Of a stretch of DNA of 11,103 nt, positions 6,140 to 11,103 are shown one piece after another. The stretch is from Acidobacteriota bacterium (GTDB taxonomy: Bacteria; Acidobacteriota; Thermoanaerobaculia; Multivoradales; JAHEKO01), in the NCBI GenBank assembly GCA_029863825.1, contig JAOTUP010000026.1, positions 1-11,103 of the forward strand, written 5' to 3'. The translations under genes and the position numbers were made by a program. The notes under the pieces were generated by a model, which saw nothing but the letters and a program-made list of their open reading frames with translations, did no database searches and was not told the DNA's origin. The number at the start of each line of letters is the position of its first letter. The stretch's first letter is position 1.

Positions 6140-8230
6140 ATGAGCGGACTCGCCCGAAAACGGCGGCTCAAGAAAGAGCTGGGCCTGTTCGAGGTCTATG
6201 CGATCGCCACCGGCACGACGCTCAGCGCGGGCCTGTTTCTGCTGCCTGGCCTCGCAGCAGCGGAAGCGGGAAAAGCCGTCGTTCTCGCCTACTTGCTGGC
6301 AGCGGTTCCTCTCATCCCGGCGATGTTCAGCATCATCGAGCTGGCGACCGCGATGCCGCGGGCGGGGGGTGTCTACTATTTTCTCGACCGCAGCCTGGGA
6401 CCGGTGCTGGGTGCAATCGGAGGGATGGGCACCTGGTTTGCCCTGATGCTCAAGGTGTCGTTCGCGCTCATCGGCATGGGCGCATACCTGAGACTGTTCG
6501 TTCCGGGGCTCCAGGTGCGGCCGGTGGCCATTGCGGTCGCCCTTCTGCTGGGTGTCATGGCGCTTTCCGGGGCGAAGAAGACCGGCGCCTTTCAAGTGTG
6601 GCTGGTGACCGGCCTGCTTCTCATTCTCGGCCTCTTCCTCGGCGGCGGGATAGCCAAGCTCGAGTTGACGGAGCTCGAGGGGGTCTTCGGTCAGGATTGG
6701 CACACGCTCCTGGCAACCGCCGGACTCGTCTATATCAGCTATGTCGGCGTGACCAATGTCGCCAGCTTGTCCGAGGAAGTCGAAAAGCCGCATCGCAACC
6801 TTCCCCTGGGCGTCTCCCTGGCGCTCCTCACGGCGATTGTCATCTACGGGCTCGCGACGCTGGTCATGGTTGGCGTGGTCCCTCTGGAGCGCCTGCAGGG
6901 AGATCTGACGCCAATGGCCACGGTTGCCGAGTACGTGTTCGGGAGTTGGGGTGTCGTTCTCCTCTCCGTAGCTGCTCTCCTGGCCTTCGTGTCCGTCGCC
7001 AATGCCGGCACGCTGAGCTCGTCTCGCTATCCCCTGGCCATGAGTCGCGATGATCTGCTGCCGAGGTGGTTCCGACGCCTGGACAAGCGGCAAACGCCGA
7101 CCATGGCGATCATCCTGACGGTAGTTGTCATTGTCCTCATTCTTCTGCTGCTCAATCCGGTGAAGATCGCCAAACTGGCCAGCGCCTATCAGCTCATGAT
7201 GTTCGCCCTGGTCTGCCTCGCCGTCATCGTCATGCGCGAGAGTCACATCGAGGAATACGACCCTGGTTTCCGTTCACCGCTCTATCCCTGGATGCAGCTC
7301 ATCGGCATTACCGCGCCCATTGCCTATCTTCTGCAGATGGATCGGTTCACCGGGCTGTTCTCGGTCGGTCTGATCGTGGCGTCTCTGGCGTGGTACTGGT
7401 ACTTCGCGCGCGGCAAGATGGTTCGCAGCGGCGCGCTCTATCACCTGCTGTTGCGCCTGGCTGAGCCGCGCGTCGACACGGGACTCGAAATCGAGCTCGG
7501 CCACATCCTGCGTGAGAAGGGCGTGCGTGAGGAGGATCCGTTCGACGAGGTTGTCACCCAGGCAAGGGTGTTGGATTTCGATGAGCCGGACATCTCCTTC
7601 GAGCGACTCCTGCGGCGAGTATCAGAGATGCTCAGCGCATTCCTACCGGCGACGGCCGAGGAGCTCGAGGCGGGTTTTCTGAGCGGCATCCGAATTGGCG
7701 CGACACCGTTCTCCAGGGGCATTTTGTTGCCGAACCTGAGGCTTTTCGACATCGACAAACCGCTCATGGTGATGGTGCGTGCCCACAAAGGAGTTCATGT
7801 CGAGGTGACCGATGTACATGGCGGTCGTGCGCCGGAGAGCACAGTCTTTTGTCTGCTCTTTCTGGTGAGTCCGGAGGAAGATCCGAAGCAGCATCTGCGG
7901 ATCCTGGCGCAGATTGCCGAGCATGCGGATACGGACGATTTCCTGCGCGCCTGGCGTCGAGCTCGCAACGAGCAGGATCTCAAGGAGCTCCTCCTGCATG
8001 ACGAGAGGCTCCTCTCGCTACGTCTTCGCCCCGGTTCGCAAAGTGCGGTATTCATCGGCAGGCAAGTGCGAGACCTTTCTCTGCCGGACGGGATCCTGAT
8101 TGCACTGATCCGTCGCGGAAGCCACATTACGGTTCCACGCGGTCAGACCGTGCTGCGAGAGAACGACCGGCTTACGATCCTCGGCGAGCCGTCGGACATT
8201 CAGCGACTGCAGCGCCAGCACGACGACTAG
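6140..8230 (+). CDS. APC-family amino acid permease fused to EIIA-like and RCK_C domains
   Basis: Complete protein of 696 residues. Residues 1-425 are an APC-superfamily transporter with about 12 membrane segments. TM1 carries the small-residue substrate motif (ATGTTLSAGLFLLPG, about 23-37), and the loop after TM6 has the family signature EEVEKPHRNLP (212-222). The cytoplasmic tail has two domains. Residues about 466-622 resemble PTS EIIA type 2 (EIIANtr/fructose type), but the sequence usually reading AIPHG reads LLPNL (529-533), so the phosphorylated His is Asn532; the later conserved His is kept at 585. Residues about 625-692 match RCK_C/TrkA-C (GRQVRDLSLPDGILIALIRRG, then a P-x-G-x-T-x-L-x-x-x-D-x-L pattern), a small-ligand-binding module found on many channels and transporters. 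The protein probably imports amino acids or related compounds by cation symport at the inner membrane, with gating by a cytoplasmic ligand. Substrate unknown. The start is chosen because the first ATG gives a short basic N-terminus before TM1; there is no clear Shine-Dalgarno. It appears to stand alone, with 220 bp to the next gene. Confidence 0.93.
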   Translation: MSGLARKRRLKKELGLFEVYAIATGTTLSAGLFLLPGLAAAEAGKAVVLAYLLAAVPLIPAMFSIIELATAMPRAGGVYYFLDRSLGPVLGAIGGMGTWFALMLKVSFALIGMGAYLRLFVPGLQVRPVAIAVALLLGVMALSGAKKTGAFQVWLVTGLLLILGLFLGGGIAKLELTELEGVFGQDWHTLLATAGLVYISYVGVTNVASLSEEVEKPHRNLPLGVSLALLTAIVIYGLATLVMVGVVPLERLQGDLTPMATVAEYVFGSWGVVLLSVAALLAFVSVANAGTLSSSRYPLAMSRDDLLPRWFRRLDKRQTPTMAIILTVVVIVLILLLLNPVKIAKLASAYQLMMFALVCLAVIVMRESHIEEYDPGFRSPLYPWMQLIGITAPIAYLLQMDRFTGLFSVGLIVASLAWYWYFARGKMVRSGALYHLLLRLAEPRVDTGLEIELGHILREKGVREEDPFDEVVTQARVLDFDEPDISFERLLRRVSEMLSAFLPATAEELEAGFLSGIRIGATPFSRGILLPNLRLFDIDKPLMVMVRAHKGVHVEVTDVHGGRAPESTVFCLLFLVSPEEDPKQHLRILAQIAEHADTDDFLRAWRRARNEQDLKELLLHDERLLSLRLRPGSQSAVFIGRQVRDLSLPDGILIALIRRGSHITVPRGQTVLRENDRLTILGEPSDIQRLQRQHDD

Positions 8231-8450
8231 GCGGGCGGGACGCGCACTCGCCCTCTGCCGAATAGATCATCTCGTGGCGCGGCATGCTCCGGCCGGCCAC
8301 GGAGGTGATGTTCGTGTGTAGAAGCTCGAAGTTGCCCCGGCGTTGTGCCGAAGGCTGGCTCCCTCGGGCGACGGAGGCGCCTGACAAAGATCCCGGCAAG
8401 CGAGCCGACACACTGAGTCGGAGACAGGCGGTCGATCTGTTTGACAATCG
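8231..8450. other. Intergenic region upstream of the ZIP gene
   Basis: These 220 bp lie between two codirectional genes. GGGCG (8233-8237) and CGCCC (8249-8253) could pair just after the permease-like stop, but no T tract follows. TTGACA at 8441-8446 matches the -35 consensus, but the hexamer 17 bp downstream (CAGGAT) is a weak -10 and would place transcription start near 8476, inside the annotated ZIP gene. I found no convincing RNA gene or small protein. The space is enough for a separate promoter for the ZIP-DUF885 pair. Confidence 0.4.
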
Positions 8451-9290
8451 ATGCGTCCGGGAGCAGGATCGGCCGTGCTCGACCTGAGTCCCCTGGTCGC
8501 CAAGACCGCGTTTGCCGTCGTGATCTTCCTGGCTGCTGCGGTGGGCGGGCTTGTTCCGTTGACTGGCCGGCGCGGCGCGAACCGGAGCCGTTTCATGAGC
8601 TGGGGAAACGCCTTCGCTGCCGGGGTCTTTCTCGGCACGGGCCTCATTCACATGCTCGGCGAGGCGGGACGTGCGTGGACGGCGCTCGGGTGGACCTATC
8701 CGATGCCGCTGCTTCTCGCTGCCGTCGGGTTCATGCTCTTCCTGTTGCTCGAGCATGTGCTCTTGCCTGCGGATGCGCACCTGGTCGCGCACGCGCACTC
8801 GGGAGACGCGTTGCCGACCGAGGAGGTCGAGCGTCTATCGAGTCCCGGTATCCCGCATGCGCTGCTGATCGCGTTGTCGATTCACTCGGTGATCGCAGGC
8901 GTCGCGCTCGGTGGCCAGGCGACGTTTGCCGGTGCGTTCTACATCTTTGTCGCCATCATCGCGCACAAATCGAGCGCCGCGTTCGCCCTCGGTGTGGCGC
9001 TTCGCCGATCGACGGTGGCGTCGCTGCGATCGCGCTGGTTGATCGTACTGTTCTCACTGGCGACGCCGACAGGAATCCTCGGTGGCGCCATCGTTGGGGG
9101 GCTCCTGCGCTCGGTGGCAGGCCGCTACTTCGACGCCGCGTTTCTCGCCCTTGCTGGCGGCACATTTGTTTATATTGCGTCAATGGACATTCTGCAGGAC
9201 GAGTTCCTGCATACCGGCGGCCGACTTGTGAAATGGTTGTTCGCCGCTGCCGCTATCGCGTTGACCGCGGTGCTTTCGATCTGGATCTGA
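8451..9290 (+). CDS. ZIP-family metal transporter
   Basis: 279 residues from ATG 8451, with about eight membrane segments: about 15-37, 53-70, 84-104, 136-154, 160-182, 195-218, 229-247 and 259-277. ZIP hallmarks are FAAGVFLGTGLIHML in TM2 (55-69), SIHSVIAGVALG in TM4 (143-154), IAHKSSAAFALG in TM5 (170-181) and LFSLATPTGILGGA in TM6 (200-213). The order and spacing fit the ZIP1-like subfamily. A His-containing loop after TM3 (H102, H110, H114, H116) is typical of ZIP metal-binding loops. The protein should import divalent metal such as Zn2+ or Fe2+ across the inner membrane. The TM4 motif has Ala149 where HSxxEG has Glu, and TM5 also lacks Glu, so metal choice or activity may differ. The start is uncertain: GTG at 8475, in frame, has AGGA (8465-8468) six bases before it, whereas ATG 8451 has no clear Shine-Dalgarno. 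The next gene begins about 18 bp after the stop, suggesting an operon. Confidence 0.9.
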   Translation: MRPGAGSAVLDLSPLVAKTAFAVVIFLAAAVGGLVPLTGRRGANRSRFMSWGNAFAAGVFLGTGLIHMLGEAGRAWTALGWTYPMPLLLAAVGFMLFLLLEHVLLPADAHLVAHAHSGDALPTEEVERLSSPGIPHALLIALSIHSVIAGVALGGQATFAGAFYIFVAIIAHKSSAAFALGVALRRSTVASLRSRWLIVLFSLATPTGILGGAIVGGLLRSVAGRYFDAAFLALAGGTFVYIASMDILQDEFLHTGGRLVKWLFAAAAIALTAVLSIWI

Positions 9291-9308
9291 CCGGTGCTGC
9301 ATCTGAAC

Positions 9309-11103
9309 GTGAGCACTCCGCGATCCGCATGCCCGGTTTGGGAGAAGAGGCGAGCAAAGCAAGCCACTTCTGCCGTTCTGTTGCTGTTTGCCCTGGGGTC
9401 ACGGCTCGGAGCCCAGAGCGACGACGGCACCGAGTTGTCGAAGTTGTTTGCGCGTGAGTGGGAGCAACGTCTCACCGAAGACCCCCTCTTTGCAACCACC
9501 GTTGGCCGGCATGCATTCGATCACCTGTTGCCCGACGTCTCGGAAGAGGCGCAGGCCCGGCGTCTGAAGGGGACTCGGACGTTTCTCGCCGAGCTGGTGA
9601 TGATCGATCGGGAGTCACTGGCTTCGGTCGATCGCGTCAGCTATGACATCTTCGAGCGACAACTCGAACTGCGCGCAGCCGACATCGAGTTCGGTGACTT
9701 TCACCTGCCACTCAATGCAGACTCCGGCTTCCATACGGATTTTGCCCGTCTGCCTCATCAAATGCCGCTGCAAGATGTGGACGGCTATGAAGACTATATT
9801 GCGCGGCTCGAGGCATTCTCGACCTATGTCGATCAGCAGATCGAGAACATGCGTCGGGGTCTCGAGCGGGGGATGTCCCTGCCACGGATCGTACTCGACG
9901 GCATCGATGTGACGATTTCGACGCATATCGTCGAGGCCGCATCGAAAAGCGTGTTCTGGGAGCCGTTCGAGTCGTTTCCACCAGGCGTGCCGGACGATGA
10001 GCGCGAACGATTGCGCCGTCAGGGGACGACGGCGATCGAGCAGGGCGTGATCTCGGGCTACCAACGGTTTTTCGACTTCATGACGGACGAGTACATGCCG
10101 CAGACCCGAACGAGCCTGGGCGCCTCCGAGCTGCCGAATGGCGAGGCGTACTATCGGCACAAGATCCGCCTCTTCACCACGCTCGATCTCTTGCCCTCGG
10201 AGATTCACCAGATCGGTCTCGATGAAGTGGCGCGCATCCGCGCCGAGATGGAGGAGACCATCGCCGCAGTGGACTTCGGCGGCGACTTTCGAGCGTTTCT
10301 CGATTTTCTGCGCCGCGACTCTCGTTTTTACGCCAAGACCGCGGAAGAGCTGCTCAAGGAGGCCTCCTATATAGCCAAGCGCATGGACGGCAAGCTCCCC
10401 TCTCTCTTCGGCCGCTTGCCGCGCTTGCCCTACACGGTCGAACCGGTACCCGACTACCTGGCGCCGAAGTACACGACGGGGCGATACGTGAGCGCAGCAT
10501 GGGGGAGCACCGAGCCCGGTCGGTACTGGGTGAATACGTACGATCTTGCGAGTCGCCCCCTCTACAATTTGGAGGCTCTAACGCTGCACGAAGCGGTTCC
10601 CGGGCATCATTTGCAGATTGCGCTCAATCGCGAGATCGAGGACGTGCCGCCATTTCGCCGCTTTTCCTACATTTCGGCCTTCGGTGAAGGCTGGGGCCTG
10701 TACTCCGAATGGTTGGGCCTCGAGGCGGGCTTTTACACAGATCCGTACTCCAACTTCGGTCGGCTGACATACGAGATGTGGCGCGCTTGCAGGCTCGTAG
10801 TCGACACGGGTGTACACGCCATGGGCTGGTCACGGCAACAGGTGCTGGACTTCCTGGCGGTGAATACCGCGCTGCCGCTGCGCGAGATCACGACCGAGAC
10901 CGATCGCTACATCTCGTGGCCCGGTCAAGCGCTCGCTTACAAGCTGGGCGAGCTCGAGATTCGGAGGCTGCGCCGTGAAGCCGAGACGGAGCTCGGCGAA
11001 AGATTCGACGTGCGCGAGTTTCACGATGCAGTGCTCGCCAACGGATCGGTACCCTTGCCGGTCTTGCGCCAGGCAGTCGAAACCTACATCAAACGTCGGC
11101 AGT
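9309..11103 (+). CDS. Exported DUF885 family protein (putative metallopeptidase), 3' end at window edge
   Basis: The frame is open from just after the ZIP stop to the window end (last full codon 11100-11102, CAG), giving 598 codons from GTG 9309. The C-terminal residues (AVETYIKRRQ) resemble the normal family end and the length is typical, so the stop is probably only bases away. The GTG at 9309 gives a signal peptide: basic EKRRAKQ (12-18), hydrophobic TSAVLLLFALG (20-30) and a likely cut after LGA (35). GTG 9294 is an alternative; no in-frame ATG exists upstream and no strong Shine-Dalgarno is seen. Family marks are LHEAVPGHHLQ (HEAVPGHH at 427-434), GEGWGLYSE (459-467), and near the end RYISWPGQALAYKLGELEIRR and the FHDAVLANGSVPLP segment. 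The HExxPGHH motif plus a later Glu-rich motif suggests a zinc metallopeptidase-like fold, but DUF885 activity is not established here. Probably periplasmic or lipid-free secreted. It follows the ZIP gene closely, in the same frame, and is probably cotranscribed with it. Confidence 0.92.
   Translation, partial: MSTPRSACPVWEKRRAKQATSAVLLLFALGSRLGAQSDDGTELSKLFAREWEQRLTEDPLFATTVGRHAFDHLLPDVSEEAQARRLKGTRTFLAELVMIDRESLASVDRVSYDIFERQLELRAADIEFGDFHLPLNADSGFHTDFARLPHQMPLQDVDGYEDYIARLEAFSTYVDQQIENMRRGLERGMSLPRIVLDGIDVTISTHIVEAASKSVFWEPFESFPPGVPDDERERLRRQGTTAIEQGVISGYQRFFDFMTDEYMPQTRTSLGASELPNGEAYYRHKIRLFTTLDLLPSEIHQIGLDEVARIRAEMEETIAAVDFGGDFRAFLDFLRRDSRFYAKTAEELLKEASYIAKRMDGKLPSLFGRLPRLPYTVEPVPDYLAPKYTTGRYVSAAWGSTEPGRYWVNTYDLASRPLYNLEALTLHEAVPGHHLQIALNREIEDVPPFRRFSYISAFGEGWGLYSEWLGLEAGFYTDPYSNFGRLTYEMWRACRLVVDTGVHAMGWSRQQVLDFLAVNTALPLREITTETDRYISWPGQALAYKLGELEIRRLRREAETELGERFDVREFHDAVLANGSVPLPVLRQAVETYIKRRQ

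Noticed and set aside
5894..7246. Minus-strand open frame extending upstream of the propeller gene through the permease-like gene
   Set aside because: It is antisense to a clear transporter gene, its translation is polar and low in complexity, and a good Shine-Dalgarno plus signal peptide place the true start at 5893.
8284..8487. Small 67-codon plus-strand ORF before the ZIP gene, with GGAGG near an internal ATG at 8308
   Set aside because: The GGAGG is only two bases from that ATG, which is too close, the product is Arg-rich without recognisable features, and it overlaps the ZIP start.
8441..9457. Plus-strand frame of 338 codons overlapping the ZIP gene
   Set aside because: The translation is Arg/Cys-rich with no membrane segments, while the frame at 8451-9290 gives all the ZIP motifs.
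1..11103. tRNA, rRNA, CRISPR arrays, insertion sequences, phage or defence genes
   Set aside because: No regularly spaced direct repeats, no transposase or integrase motifs and no tRNA-like cloverleaf were recognised by eye. A covariance-model search (tRNA and Rfam families) would be needed to exclude small RNAs.

Overview
The window is a GC-rich chromosomal segment (roughly 60-65% G+C by eye) with five protein genes and little spare DNA. Two exported BNR/VPS10-type propeller proteins, a DUF885 peptidase-like protein with a signal peptide, and Shine-Dalgarno sites of mixed strength suggest a Gram-negative bacterium. Families of this kind are abundant in Acidobacteriota and related soil or sediment lineages. 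That placement is inference; no marker gene is present. I found no rRNA, tRNA, CRISPR array, insertion sequence, integrase or phage gene.

Layout. Positions 1-2427 (+) hold the C-terminal three quarters of a BNR/Asp-box propeller protein whose start lies outside the window. After 148 bp, its complete paralogue lies on the opposite strand (5893-2576), so the two genes are tail to tail. A 246-bp divergent region (5894-6139) separates this paralogue from an amino acid permease-like gene (6140-8230, +). That region contains a 9-bp inverted repeat touching the ribosome binding site of the propeller gene, and an 18-bp palindrome. The permease-like protein has an APC transporter domain, a PTS EIIA-type domain and an RCK_C (TrkA-C) domain. 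After 220 bp of noncoding DNA comes a ZIP-family metal transporter (8451-9290, +). It is followed almost immediately by an exported DUF885 protein (about 9309 to the window end, +) that is cut at, or within a codon or so of, its stop.

How the genes may work together. The two propeller proteins are probably periplasmic or surface proteins of unknown ligand. The permease-like gene looks like a regulated importer whose cytoplasmic tail senses a small molecule. The ZIP and DUF885 genes are close and codirectional and are probably cotranscribed. DUF885 proteins carry a metallopeptidase-like HExxPGHH motif, so a link between metal uptake and a metal-dependent exported enzyme is possible but unproven.

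Points most worth a second look: (1) the EIIA-like domain has Asn where the phosphorylated His should be; (2) the ZIP protein lacks the metal-site glutamate in both the TM4 and TM5 motifs; (3) a 9-bp inverted repeat adjoins the Shine-Dalgarno site of the complete propeller gene; (4) the propeller paralogues are arranged tail to tail. I saw no clear sign of a wholly new multi-gene system.
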